64,000 bases of DNA from Sarcophilus harrisii (GCF_902635505.1 NC_045427.1:593669665-593733664); one strand, 5' to 3'. Shown: positions 22,231 through 33,440, counted from the stretch's first letter. A program made the numbers and translations. The notes: generated from the sequence alone by a model not told the origin.

Positions 22231-25200
22231 AGAGAGAAAGTGGGGAGGGGAGAGAAAAAAAAAAACTACATACCTCCTCCCTGTATGCTGATAGAATATA
22301 CTGGGTCTCCTGCTGATTTCTAGAATCAGAGAATATCATCTATTGGAAGAGACTTTAGCAATCCTTTGTCCAATATTTTCATTTTAGATAAGGGAACAAA
22401 GACCCCCCCAAAAAAAGTAAAGTAAATTGTCTCAGGTCACTTATTTAGTGGAAGACATAGACCTAGAATCTCAATTTTCTAACTTCTACTTCATTCTTGA
22501 CTCTTTCTGTTAGGCTAACTCAAAGAGGGAGTCACTGACAAGGTCAGGAAGAAAATCTAGGAACCAGTTTAGGGAGGCTCCATCACGAGAGGCATAAAAT
22601 ACCTCAGTTTCCGAAAGAGTCATAGCTTTAACCCTGGTTTAAAGAGCAGAATTGTACTTTCTAGGGTTGAAGGACTGGCAGATCTAAGACCAATGGAGAC
22701 CAGTCATGCTCCTTCAGGTGCCCATGGATCAGTGTTTAGAGGATTTCTTTCTGCCCCATCACATTATCCAACTCCCCCACACACACATTGTTACCTTACC
22801 TGTGCCGTATGTGTCTGGCATGTACCAATTTGTATACACCTTGTCTCACTCATTAGATTTAGAATTCAATGCTTCTTGAAGGCAGAAATTATTCTTTTCT
22901 TTTCTTTTTTTGTATCTTCAGATCTTAGGGTAGTGCCTGGCAAACAGTAAGCTCTTAATAAATGCCTCTTGATTGACTGACAAAGATCAAAATGCCAGGA
23001 ATTTTTTTAAAATTTCAATTTAACAAACTAACTAACTGACCATTACAAGTCAGGTTTGGAGATGGATGATAATAAAAAGGAAAAAAGAAATTCTTGCCTG
23101 GGGCAGCTAGGTCTGGTCTCAGACACTTAACATTTCCTAGCTGTGTGACCCCGGGCAAGTCACTTAACTCCAATTGCCTCAGGGGAAAAAAAAAGTTTTC
23201 CTTTAGGGAGTTTACATTCTACTGGGGGAATAAAACATACTTCCTAATCAATAAATACAAAGAATACACAAACTAATACAAAATGATTTAGACCCACCAG
23301 AAACTTTCCATAGGAGGAACCTTCTATGATTCCCCAGACTCTGATAAAGGCCAGATTTTCCACAAAAAAGATAAGATGATGTTCTTAGCTATATGATTTT
23401 TTCCCTACCACCCCCCTCCAGATCTCAGTTTGTCCATTTCTAAAATGGGTCTGCTCTGTCCTTTTCCCCATCCTCTGATTTACCAAAGACAAATAAATTA
23501 ACATTTTTAGCCCTTTGGAAAGAAAGTGTTTCCTCAGAATAAGGTTTTCTTTTTTGACAAATCACTCAGATGACCATCTAATCAGCTCATTTGGCACCTT
23601 GAGATCAGGTCTGTTCTTTATGAGAGAGTCCATGTTTGTTGCACCCTTTGAGAGCCTCTAAATCAGGGTAGGGATAATGGCATGGAGTTTTTCAGGAGTG
23701 GCTGGGGTTATATATGGATCTGAATGGGATTTGGAGACAAACCTGTTTATTTCTAAAGCGTGGATTCTCTGCATGACTTGGGCAGCTATCTGCCAAGAGA
23801 CTCAGCTAAAGCCTATCATTTCTGGCCACTGGTCCAGAACAAAAGGGCCTAGACAGAAATCCTGAAATTTTCTCCAGCACCCCCAGCCCTGCCCTCTATT
23901 TATCTCTCCTCCTCTCATCCATTGCCCAAGCACCTATGGCCCTCATGGTACCCTCTTCTCTTCTGTTGGGGAAGAAGCTTATGAAAATATATTCCTAAAG
24001 TTCAGTGAATGGAACTCTAGTCCTGGAGTCTGGAAGCTCTGAGTTCAAATCAAGCCTCAAACTCTTACTAGCTATGTGACCCTGGGCAAGTAAGATACTT
24101 GGGTGATCTTAATCCATTAGAGAAGGAAATGGCAAACCACTCTACAATTTTTGCTAAGAAAACTCTATAGATGGATGGTATTGGTACATTATGGTCCACT
24201 GGGCCAAAGGAGTTGGATACCAAAGAACAACAGCTGAGGTAAAAAAAAAAAAAAGACTTATGAGGAAGACACATTTTAAAAAGGGGGGGGAAACATTTAT
24301 TAAGTATCTACTATGTACCAAACACTTTACAAATATTTCATTTGATCCTCATAATAACTCTGGGAAGTAGATACTGTTATGATGCCCATTTTATAGTTGG
24401 AGAAACTGAGGCAAATAGATGTTAAGTGAATTTTACTTATTCCAAGCCCAGAACTCTCTCTACCGTACCACTTACCTGCCTCAGAGCATGTACAAGACAA
24501 TGTATAATCCAAAGGAAGGAATAGCCATAGGTAGAATTGCAGTCATTAGGGACAGTAGGTCCAGAAAGGGAAATTTCATCCCCATGGGCAGGGAGAAGGG
24601 ACATCGTCCACACAGAATGGAAAAAAAAAGTATTAATTAAGCACTTCCTGTGTGCTGCTTATGTATAAGTACAGGAAACACAAAAAGAAAATAAAGACAA
24701 TTTCTGCTCTCAGAGAACTCATTCTTCTCAGAGGGGATAACTCATACAGGAGAGTTCAATTTCAAGGCAGATGGAAAAGTTCAGTGGGCTTTGGGAGTGC
24801 ATCAGCCAGGTGTAGGGGAATACCCAAGGATGCCTGGAGGACTCAGTGGAACAAATTAGATGGTAAAAGTTAATAGGCCTCCATCTTATTGGGAAGAACT
24901 GTAGTTAGTGACTTCCTACTCTTAGAGGTGATATAGGTGACCATGGCAATTCAACATCATCTTTCTCCATTCTGTAACAGTTCTTTTCACATCAGGTCAA
25001 CAATGTTTTTCCTGGATTTTTTAGTGAATAGAATGCATAAGCCAAAGGAAAAAAAAATTAATTTTTGTCTGCCTTTCTCTCTCCCCTTTCCCCCTCCTTC
25101 TTTCCCTCCCAATTGTCTGTTTCTATCACTGTCTCTCTGATTCTCTTTGTGTCTTTGTCTCTCTCACTCCCCCCTTTTTTCCCTCTCTCTTTCTCTCTCC

Positions 25201-26540
25201 CTCTCTCTCTTCCCCTCTTTTTTTCTCTTCTTTTCCCCCATTTATCTATTCCAGCAAATGCAGCAAGCGAAGCTGCCCAGCAGGCTGTGGACCAGGCTGC
25301 AGAGGCAGGACAGAAAGGTTAGACAATGGAAGGGGATCAAATGGTATATGGGAGGCAATCATAGGGGTTGGGGGTGGGGAGATGATAGTGGGCCCAAGGA
25401 AAAAGACACAGAAGGGCCCTTCCCTCTCCAGCTAAAACTTAGGAGAACTGGGTTTTGCTTTTCCTGAGGTTTCCTTGGCCAGTTGGATTTGACAAAGAAC
25501 CCTTGGTTGGTACTTTATGCATTTAGCCACCCTATATAGTCAGTTTGATTATAACAAGCCATGGGTGTTCCTAAAAATCATCTTTATGTAAGATCACCTA
25601 ATAACTACAACATTTATGGAGAAAATGAAGTTAGGTGATAATACTATCAGTGACATTTTTATTTAAAAAAAACTTTACAAAAAGTAGAAATACATCAGTA
25701 CTACAATGAATAGTGGGCTACTACTTAGCCTGTAACCCAATTCCTATGGAGGTGGGGGATAGATTGGGGAGAGGTTGACAAAATTGATGGATACAAGAGA
25801 AGGGGCACAACTGGAGCATGACCATTGATAAAGGAGGAGGGAGGAGAGAGTGTGGATACAAACCAAAGTTCTTTATGCACCAGAAGATATATAACAAATA
25901 TGACATTTTTATATTGAAAAAGACCTAAATTTACTTTGTGGAAGTGGGTATGAATTATTACAAAGTGGTACCATCTTTTTCTTTAAGGAAAAAGACACAG
26001 AAGGGCCCTTCCCTCTCCAGCTAAAACTTAGGAGAACTGGGTTTTGCTTTTCCTGAGGTTTCCTTGGCCAAGGACAACCCCATATTTCATATATATATAT
26101 AAGCATCATTAGTAAATCCCAAATTTACATTTTCTAATTATTCCCTAGAATATCAATCATGTAACAAATGTTAGTTTTCAAAACACACATTATGGAAGAA
26201 ATAATTGCATTATCATAGAACTTTTGATCTCCTTAGAGATCTGTTTTCCCTGGTTTTATCCTAGTCCTTTCCCCCTGGAGCAAGAGACTAAACATCAATG
26301 ACAATGATGAATTTGCTCTGTCTTTTTTGTGCTTTGGCCATCTTCATCTGCAGAGAAGGATTTTTCTGGAGTAGGAGGGAGGATGGAATGGTTGAATTGG
26401 GCAATTTACCTGTAACCTCTCCCTCTTCCCCAGCTGTGGAGAACTTGGTCAAGTCAACCCAGGAGGGCCTCGACAAGACAACAGGTCAAGCTGCAGAAGC
26501 CATTTCAAGTTTTGGGAAGAAATATGGGCTCCAAAAATGA
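19810..26540 (+). CDS. ADIRF: ADIRF, adipogenesis regulatory factor (three coding exons)
   Basis: The spliced exons 19810-19870, 25255-25317 and 26434-26540 encode 76 residues, the same length as human ADIRF as I recall it. The N-terminus MASKSFQDLKKQAEGAAQEA, the middle block QAVDQAAEAGQK and the end FGKKYGLQK match that protein closely. Both introns are in phase 1 with GT/AG borders, and the start has a strong context (A at -3, G at +4). The protein has no signal peptide or membrane segment. It is rich in Ala, Gln, Lys and Glu and can form amphipathic helices. In mammals ADIRF is a small nuclear/cytosolic protein reported to promote adipocyte differentiation; its mechanism is poorly known. 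FAM25 follows 26 kb downstream on the same strand, as in human. Orthology is near certain; function is transferred from the family. Confidence 0.95.
20657..20850 (-). mobile_element. RTE-tailed SINE, antisense, in ADIRF intron 1
   Basis: The reversed RTE tail 'tttggggttttcttggcaaa' is followed by 'gatttgccatttctttcttt' and the antisense SINE body 'ccaaggtcacacagctaata'. The 5' end of the SINE is lost. Confidence 0.8.
20851..21700. other. Intron 1 sequence, no recognised feature
   Basis: Part of ADIRF intron 1 without a clear repeat. It is moderately GC-rich in places and might hold regulatory sites, but I saw none I can support. Confidence 0.35.
21718..22040 (-). mobile_element. MIR-type SINE, antisense
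   Basis: 'ttattaaccctactatgcac', 'gtcataacaactctgtgggg', 'ttaagtgacttgccctagtg' and 'gaattcagattttcctgact' make a nearly full antisense MIR, with TA-rich expansion at 21870-21925. Confidence 0.75.
22196..22262. repeat. (GA)n-rich purine tract
   Basis: An uninterrupted GA run of about 15 units is followed by G/A-rich sequence and an A run. Confidence 0.9.
22325..22500 (-). mobile_element. MIR-like SINE, antisense
   Basis: 'tcattttagataagggaaca' and 'ctcaggtcacttatttagtg' fit a degraded antisense MIR. Confidence 0.5.
22790..22984 (+). mobile_element. L3/L2 LINE 3' end
   Basis: 'aatgcttcttgaaggcagaa', 'gtagtgcctggcaaacagta' and 'cttaataaatgcctcttgat' with the terminal 'tgattgactga' are the classic 3' end of the mammalian L3-type LINE. 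Confidence 0.75.
23098..23192 (+). mobile_element. tRNA-head SINE with internal deletion
   Basis: The head 'tggggcagctagg' joins directly to 'tctggtctcagacacttaac' and the normal SINE end. About 60 bp of the usual middle are missing. Confidence 0.8.
24003..24240 (+). mobile_element. SINE with RTE tail
   Basis: Body 'agttcaaatcaagcctcaaa', 'gtgaccctgggcaagtaaga', then tail 'gaaggaaatggcaaaccact' and 'ccaaagaacaacagctga', ending in an A run. Confidence 0.75.
24282..24470 (-). mobile_element. MIR, antisense
   Basis: 'tattaagtatctactatgta', 'gatcctcataataactctgg' and 'gagaaactgaggcaaataga' are antisense MIR. Confidence 0.75.
25068..25254 (+). promoter_or_regulatory. ADIRF: Extended polypyrimidine tract before ADIRF exon 2
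   Basis: Some 185 bases of nearly pure C/T lead into the acceptor 'tctattccag|CA'. The tract is far longer than the usual 15-40 bases and probably grew as a TC microsatellite. It would give strong U2AF/PTB binding potential. Confidence 0.8.
25255..25317 (+). CDS. ADIRF: ADIRF coding exon 2
   Basis: 63 bp, phase 1 at both ends, so skipping would keep frame. It encodes NAASEAAQQAVDQAAEAGQK (residues 22-41) plus two split alanine codons. The donor is 'AAAG|GTTAGA', with T at +3, which is weaker than consensus. Confidence 0.93.
25396..25481 (+). repeat. 86-bp direct repeat, copy 1 (ADIRF intron 2)
   Basis: Identical by eye to 25985-26070 over all 86 positions. It starts 'aaggaaaaagacacagaagg' and ends 'gaggtttccttggcca'. 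503 bp separate the copies. It does not resemble any repeat family seen in this window. Confidence 0.95.
25985..26070 (+). repeat. 86-bp direct repeat, copy 2 (ADIRF intron 2)
   Basis: Perfect copy of 25396-25481. Its flanks ('tctttttcttt' before, 'aggacaacccc' after) differ from those of copy 1. Confidence 0.95.
26434..26540 (+). CDS. ADIRF: ADIRF coding exon 3
   Basis: Acceptor 'ctcttccccag|CT'. It encodes residues 43-76 and the TGA stop at 26538-26540. The block VENLVKSTQEGLDKTTGQAA is the most conserved part against the human protein I recall. Confidence 0.95.
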
Positions 26541-26648
26541 TCACCTTTGGGAAGAAGAACAGGAATAACCCCTCTCTCCTCAATTCCCAATCTCCATCTT
26601 TTCATCATAGCCTTGATTTGGAAATGCCCCAGGGGGCTCTGATCTCTT

Positions 26649-26654
26649 ATTAAA
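26649..26654 (+). terminator. ADIRF: Candidate ADIRF polyadenylation signal ATTAAA
   Basis: An ATTAAA hexamer 109 bases after the stop, the first good signal downstream, followed by GT/T-rich sequence. No AATAAA was seen closer. Confidence 0.6.
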
Positions 26655-26937
26655 ATGAGTTCCTCTCATGTGGAGGCAGAGGAAAACCAAATGTTCTGTC
26701 TCCTCTTTGGAATCTTGTCATCCTAACTACTTTTGAACTTAGCAGTCATGAATAGAAGTTGACCCTTTTAGGAGGAGAGTAGGTGCCACAGAGTCTGATA
26801 TCAATCGGAGAAGCATATACTGTGTGTGCTCTGTGCATGCCCAGCACTGACTGATTTCCTTCTCTGCAGGCCAGTCTGGAGACAGAAAAAGGCAGATTTC
26901 CTCCTTTGGAGGGCATGGGAAGGGAGGTGGTCTATAA

Positions 26938-27617
26938 CAGGGTTTCTTAAACTTTTTCCACTCATGACTCCTTTGCGTCTAAGAAATTTGGCTGGGGGGC
27001 GGGGAGGGGGGAGAATGGATTAGGAAAACAAATTATTTTCTTTGCTTAAAGGGATTTTTTAATGCCCAAAAATATATTTCAAAGAATACAAATACAATAT
27101 AACTGTGTACATATAAAATGAGTACGCTAATGACATCCTAAGAAGGGGCATATTGTGCAGTGTCCAAATTGGAAATAAAATGTTTGGGAAATAGTTATCA
27201 ATTGATGACTCCAAAGGAGCCTTTCAAACCTAAGAGAGTAATCTCCCCCAATAAGGAAAACATGCAAAATTCATTTAAAAGAACAATTTCCAAGGTTCTC
27301 TGATGACTAGCCACAAATATAATAAGCAAGATCAGAGGAGGATTCTTCCTGTCACTCTTCTAATTCACTTGTATGTCAATATGTAACCCTCATGACATCA
27401 CTGGTCCTTTTTGGGAATGAAGGATGAATAACCACGATTAATTCTTGCTTATGTCATAGTGAAAAGAGCCTTGGAGAAATTTTTATGGTATATATAAAAG
27501 TATATAAAATAGGTATACAAATCAAACATCTACTCATATAAATCATAATTTTATGACCACATTCAGCTATACAATCCCATGTGGGGTTGTGATCCACAAT
27601 TTAAGTTTTGGTCTATA
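26938..27617. mobile_element. hAT-type mini-transposon, interrupted
   Basis: The left end 'cagggtttcttaaacttttt' and right part 'aaaataggtatacaaatcaa' to 'tgatccacaatttaagtttt' match the copy at 54727-54925. The middle (about 27000-27480) is foreign, including a LINE tail near 27340-27450. Confidence 0.65.
27340..27450 (+). mobile_element. LINE 3' tail of the 'aaggac.aac' family
   Basis: 'cacttgtatgtcaatatgta', 'catgacatcactggtccttt' and 'gaatgaaggatgaataac' match the tails at 10343-10535 and 50420-50480. Confidence 0.5.
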
Positions 27618-27659
27618 TAAATGTGCCCTGTGCAGAGCTGAAGTTCCAAGAGGAGCAAA

Positions 27660-27830
27660 CAGAAGATTCTAGTGGAAAGATCATTAAGTTTGAGCTTAAG
27701 AGACTTGGGTGGGAATCCTGACTATTATACTTACTCACTATGTGACCCTGGATAGGTCACCTAAACCTTTCTGTAAAGAATTGGGTTAGGCTAGATGCCT
27801 TCCAGCTCTGGCATTCTAAGATGCTGAGTA
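27660..27830 (+). mobile_element. MIR/CORE-SINE
   Basis: 'ctatgtgaccctggataggt', 'ggttaggctagatgccttcc' and 'agctctggcattctaagatg' are sense CORE-SINE text. Confidence 0.65.
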
Positions 27831-28019
27831 GTTTCTCAGATTTCCCCAGGCCACAGGGACTTGGACTGACCCAGATGCTCCTATAATCCCACCTCTATAC
27901 TTCTACCCTAATTTGAGGGTTATAATAGGTTTAGCCTCTGAGTCCTGTGCTCTATTGGAGTCTTGTGCCTCTTGTGGAAGGTTTGATAACATAGTTAGTT
28001 ATGTAACCAAAGCACTGAG

Positions 28020-28500
<481 letters not shown>

Positions 28501-28554
28501 CTCCCCTGAAGTCTTATTTTGGGTCTCCTGGAGTCCTTTTTTCTCTTAGATATA

Positions 28555-28700
28555 CTTTACTTTTTTCTTTTAATTTTTCTCAACAGTTTTTTTATTACAT
28601 CATTTTCATCTCTGAACATTTTCTTCTTCCCCTTTCTTCCCCTTCCAAAACAACCTATCATTTATAAGAAAGAATAAAAAAGAGCAATTTGATGAAACTA
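28555..28700 (-). mobile_element. Possible L1 3' end fragment, antisense
   Basis: The T-rich start followed by C/T-rich 'cttcccctttcttccccttc' and 'aaacaacctatc' resembles antisense L1 3' ends elsewhere. Weak. Confidence 0.35.
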
Positions 28701-30405
28701 ATCAAAACATCAATGGAGAATGGCAGTGTGCCTTTTTTTTTCTGGAATTTTTTTTTGGAATCACCCCCTGCTCCTCCTACCTCACAGCCAGACTAGACTC
28801 AGTGGCCTGGGGCTGGTGGTGTGCACAGAGAATCAAACAAGGTTGGTAGAAAAAAATGGCTCAAACCCAGGCTAATCTTTCCCCTCTCTTTCAGTCCATA
28901 ATGTAGCAGTTACTATTGAGGTCTGACTTCAAACTCACTAGTTAGAAGGAGCTTAAATCAAGTCTCTGGCTAGAGGGATAGGATAGAATGGAGTTAAAAG
29001 GGGACTAAAGGTAGAATATTGATACACAAAGGTGGGACCATGGGAGAAGAGGGCTTCAGGGATGCAAGGGGCCGGAGGAAGCTGAGGTGAGGAACAAAGA
29101 AATAGAGGGGATTCTTTAAACATCAAGTTAGTGTTTTCTGATCTCTCGAAACCAAGCCTAGGATCTCCCCTGTATTCCCCCTTCGTCCACACCCTCCTCC
29201 AACACACTTGGAGAGTAATTGTCCCACTTCTCATTGTCCCCATTCTGGGCCTTCTTTGTAGGCTGGTTGTCATGGAAACCTGAGGTGGGGCAGCCACAGG
29301 GGATGACTCATGGGTTCGGCACGGAAGGGTAGGGCGGGACGTGGCCAGGCCCCTTGAAGATCAAATGAGATCCAAAACCCGGACCGGGTTCAGAATGTAG
29401 TACAGTCCCCTGCATCCTACTAGAATCTGACTGGAGAAACCAATTCCGGCCTGGAGCTGAACTTCCCAGGTTGTTCCAAATCCCTCCCTCTGTACCCTAC
29501 ATCCCATCATCTTGAATTTCCTGGAAGATTTCCTTGTCTTCCAAGTTTCTCGAGCTAATTTTCCTAGAGCTAGAGTGACTGAATCCATTTCATAAATTAA
29601 GCAGACAGATCCGGAGAGGGGCAGCCCCTTCCTTACGACCCACACAGAGAATCAGAACTAAGGATCATATCTCGAGCTGTCCTGCCTCCCCAGACAGTGA
29701 TTTTGGCACCTCGCCACACACTCCCAGATATGTCCTTTTAATGGATGAATCAAAATCACTGGCTCCCTGGAATTTGTTCCTCATACTTTCATCTCTCCCC
29801 TGGCATTCCCAACTTTAGTCTAAACCTGTTACTGAGTTTTCTCCCCTGGCCAGAGACCCTGAGCTGGTGACTAAGCTGAGAATCTATTCGGACTGGACTA
29901 GAGATTCTGAAGAGGACATAAACACTTAAGCAGCTCTTATACATCAAGTCAACATTCTGTCTTCAAAACATTTCTGGGGGTTCTAGAAAAACAAAGACTG
30001 GTTTCAATAAAATAGCCTCTCAGGGTGCTCCCTTTCCCTCTAATACACTCATTCTGTCACTAGGTGGAGTTTCCTTTCCTTGTGAGATTTTTATATGTAC
30101 AATTCTTTGGGCCCAAAGACTATATTTTGGCTTAATAAAATTAGCTCTGAATCTCAGAGTTCAGACTCACTTAGAACAAAAAAGGGTGACTCATTTTACT
30201 TACACACACTTTGTCATTTAAACCTAGCATTTCCAGCAACAATAGCACAAATTTATTTATTGGCAACTGTTGCACTTTAGGTGTGACTGTGTACATATGT
30301 AAATACATATACAATGTGTCATTAAACTCTAGACTAAACTCAGGAATTACAAAATAGAGGTGTCTCTTACATCCTATTGACCTGACTTTCTAACTTGTCT
30401 TTTTA
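28701..30405. other. Mostly single-copy sequence with a GC-rich core
   Basis: No exon was recognised. The core at 29215-29400 has clustered regulatory-type motifs (separate entry). The open frames at 28953-29297 and 29361-29645 (minus) have no recognisable domain and were not called. Confidence 0.4.
29215..29400. promoter_or_regulatory. Candidate enhancer or promoter: X-box, AP-1, GC box, palindrome
   Basis: Within 130 bases: an RFX X-box-like imperfect palindrome 'ggttgtcatggaaacc' (29265-29280), AP-1 'tgactca' (29304-29310), GC box 'gggcggg' (29332-29338), and palindrome 'aacccggaccgggtt' (29376-29390). CpGs are denser than in the surrounding sequence. Its target could be ADIRF (2.7 kb upstream) or an unannotated transcript; this is inference from motifs. 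Confidence 0.45.
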
Positions 30406-30407
30406 AA

Positions 30408-30650
30408 ACATTTTTATTAGTTTTATTTATATATTTATTCATTATATAGTATATTTATATATTTATGTATATTTATTTTATGTATATTTAAAAGCTCTTA
30501 CTTTTTTGATAATATATTTTTATTTTTAAAACCTTGTGTTCTAAATTTTTCTCCTTCCTTTCCCCCTACTCCTCTCACTTAGAAAGCAAGCAATCCAAGA
30601 TAGCAAATCCAATTCTTCTAAACATATTTCCACATTCTAATTTGTCTTAC
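30408..30650 (-). mobile_element. L1 3' end, antisense
   Basis: TA-rich start, then 'aaaccttgtgttctaaattt', 'agcaagcaatccaagatagc' and 'ccaattcttctaaacatatt', the antisense L1 3' wording. Confidence 0.7.
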
Positions 30651-30769
30651 TTATTAGCCTATGAGTCCCTCTAATCTCCAAATTTGAAGACAGGTAACCA
30701 GCAACAAATCAAATGTAGTGTAATCCCATCATTTTAACAGATACTCATTCTCATAGTCAGTCAATCAGT

Positions 30770-30985
30770 TAGCTCATAAACATTTATTAACTGCCTAATA
30801 TGGGTCAGGCACTGTACTAAACCCTGGAGATATGAAGAAAAGTAAAAAACAGATAGTCCCTGCTCTCAAGGGAGACAAATTACAATGATGTAAACACAAA
30901 TGACACAGGATGAATTAATAACCAACTGAAGGAAGGCACTGGTAATTAAAGGGGATCTTGAAAGGTTTCCTGTAGAAGGTGAGAT
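30770..30985 (+). mobile_element. Unclassified interspersed repeat ('ggcactgtactaaaccctgg' family)
   Basis: 'aacatttattaactgcctaa', 'caggcactgtactaaaccct', 'cagatagtccctgctctcaa' and 'ggaaggcactggtaattaaa' share a backbone with 45015-45125, 54184-54480 and 56808-57075. Confidence 0.6.
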
Positions 30986-30989
30986 TTTA

Positions 30990-31860
30990 TTTTATTTTTT
31001 AAATTTGCAACTTTAAAGTATATTATTCCTAATTATAAGTCAAGATAATTTTTAGCATTGAGTTTTACAAGATTTTGTTGTGCTCCAATTTTTTTCCCTC
31101 CTTAGCTTCCCTCCCCTCTTCTGAAAATGGTAGGTAATTTGATATATGTTATACACATATTATCATGTAAAACATATTTCCTTTTTAGTCACAGTTGTGA
31201 AAGAAGAAACAGATCAAAAGAAAAAAAAACATGAGAAACAATAAAGTAAAAAAAATTATGTTTTGCTTTGCATTCAGAGCTCATCAATTTTTTAAGTGAA
31301 TTTGGACACTATTTTCCTTCATGGATTGTTTATACTTGTCTTGGATCATTATGTTGCTGAGAAGAGCTGAATCATTCATCGTTGATCATCACATAATCCT
31401 GTTGTTATTGTGCACAAAGTTTTCCTGGTTCTGCTCATTTCTCTTTGTATCATTTCATACAAGTCTTTGAAGGTTTTTCTGAAATCTGCCTGTTCATTTC
31501 TTATTGCAAAGCAATAATCTATTATGATCATATATCATAGCTTGTTCAGCCAGAATGGTTTTTATTTCCATTTCTCTAATCAAAAGTGATTTAGAGCACT
31601 TCTTCATACGCCTATATCTCTTTCATTTTCTCATCAGAAACCTACTTGTTCATATCCTGTGACCATTTATTAATTAGGGAATGACTTGTATTCTTACAAA
31701 TTTGACTCTGTTTTCTATATATTTGAGAAATAAGGCCTTTATCAGAGACACTTGCTGTAAAGATTATTTCCCAACTTAATACCTTTTAACAAGATGTAGT
31801 TTCCTTTCTTATCTCTTTAAATTAGGTACATTTTTGCTTTTTGTCTGAGATCTGAATTAC
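30990..31860 (-). mobile_element. L1 3' part, antisense
   Basis: Antisense L1 text: 'ttcctggttctgctcatttc', 'gtcttggatcattatgttgc', 'cctgtgaccatttattaatt', 'aaggcctttatcagagacac'. The last phrases lie in the region equivalent to the ORF2/3' part of placental L1. Confidence 0.8.
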
Positions 31861-33440
31861 TACCCCTGATTTTTCACTTCAGCTGAAGCATAATAATAAT
31901 AAGTATAATTCTACTCGAGCCCCTTACCTTTATTCTGTATGTTCCTCTCTGTTTCAAGGGTGTTTCTTGTAGACTTCTGATTTTTGATCCATTCTGCTTC
32001 TGTTTTACAGGAGAGTTCATCCCATTCAACATTCAGAGTTATGATTACCATCTGTGTATTTTCCTCTATCCTGTTCTTTCTCCTGTTTGTCCTCTCTCTC
32101 CTTTCTCCCTTTACAAGTATTGTCTTCTCATGTAGGGATGTAAATATTTTAGCTTTATTGAATCCCTTATGTTTTCTTTTCCATTTTTACCTGTTTATTA
32201 TTTTCGTGGGCCTTGATATAGGAGATCAAAATTTTGGTTTAACTCTGGTTTTTGTATGAAAGCTTGAAATCCCTCTGTTTCATTGAACGACCTTTTCCCC
32301 CCTCTGTTGAAGTATTATGCTTAATTTTGCTGGGTAAGTGATATTTGGTTATACTCCTAACTCTTTTGCCTTCTGGAATATCAAGTTCCATGACCTTCAA
32401 TCTTTTAAGGTTTTTAAGGTTGGATCCTGTGTAATCCTATTAATTATGGCTCCCCCATATTTGAATTATTTCCTTCTGGCTACTTGCAGTTTTTCTTGAC
32501 CTGATAGTTTTGAAATTTGGCTATAATGTTCCTTGGAGCTTTTATTTTGGGATCTCTTTCCTGAGGTAGATGGTGGATTCTTTCAATTCCTATTTTGCCC
32601 TCTGGTTCCATGACATCAAGGAACCTCTCCTTAATAATTTCTTGAGGGAAGCTGTCCAACTCCTCCTTTTTATTATGGCTTTCCAGTAGTACAATGATTC
32701 TGATATTGTCTCTCTTGGATCTATTTTCCAGGTCAATTTTTTTCCCATTATGAATTTTACATTTTTTTCCATTTTTTTTTGTCTTTTTGAATTTGTTTAA
32801 TTGATTCTTTTTACCTATATGACATTTTACCTGGTGCTATATGATATTGCCTAGAGGCCCACTTAGGAGCCTTATGTCTGGTGCTGTACTATGAGGATGG
32901 GATGGTTATGCTAAAGGCCATAGGAGTCTGGCAGCTTACCTGATGCTGAGTTGATGGGGTGTCTGATATGTGCTGAGACCAGTGAGGTGTTTCTGAGTTT
33001 TTCCAGAGCTAAACTCAAGCAGAAAGTGGTCTGGCTGCTGGAGACTACCTGTTTGCGTAGGGACAAGCTGAAGCTGGCAAAGTCCAGCACTGGAGGTTGC
33101 CTGTTGTTTAGCCACCTGTAGGATGGCAGTTACCTGTGTATTCAGAACACAGAGTCTGTCCTTTGGAGGTTACATCTTTGCCTACGACTATACTGAGTCA
33201 CCTGGTAATTCTCAAAGCTGGAATCTGCAGATTCCCCTGCCTATGGAGAGACACGTAGGGGGCCCTGGTGTTGGTGTTTGCCTGCTCTGCCACACTGGGA
33301 CTAATGATCTACCACTGGTTTGCCAATGTGCGTTTTGCTACTGGCTTGCTGGAACATATCCTGTTCTGGACTGGGTTCTCCTTTTACCTGAGGGAGACAG
33401 ATCTGATAAGATATGGAATAATAGCTAGTGAGGATGGATG
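31861..33440 (-). mobile_element. Probable further LINE sequence, antisense
   Basis: Continues from the L1 3' part without a visible break. It has T-rich phrases ('ctcttggatctattttccag') and then a GC-richer block at 32860-33430 with ggagac/ctggctgctgg text, which could be L1 upstream (ORF1/5'UTR) sequence. Family assignment is uncertain; no intact frame. Confidence 0.4.

Noticed and set aside
26990-27015. G-quadruplex regulatory element
   Set aside because: The G runs fit a possible quadruplex, but they lie in foreign sequence inserted in a hAT relic and nothing links them to a gene.
28953-29297. Minus-strand frame of 114 codons over the GC-rich core
   Set aside because: Low-complexity coding potential and no family resemblance; the GC-rich core better explains the lack of stops.
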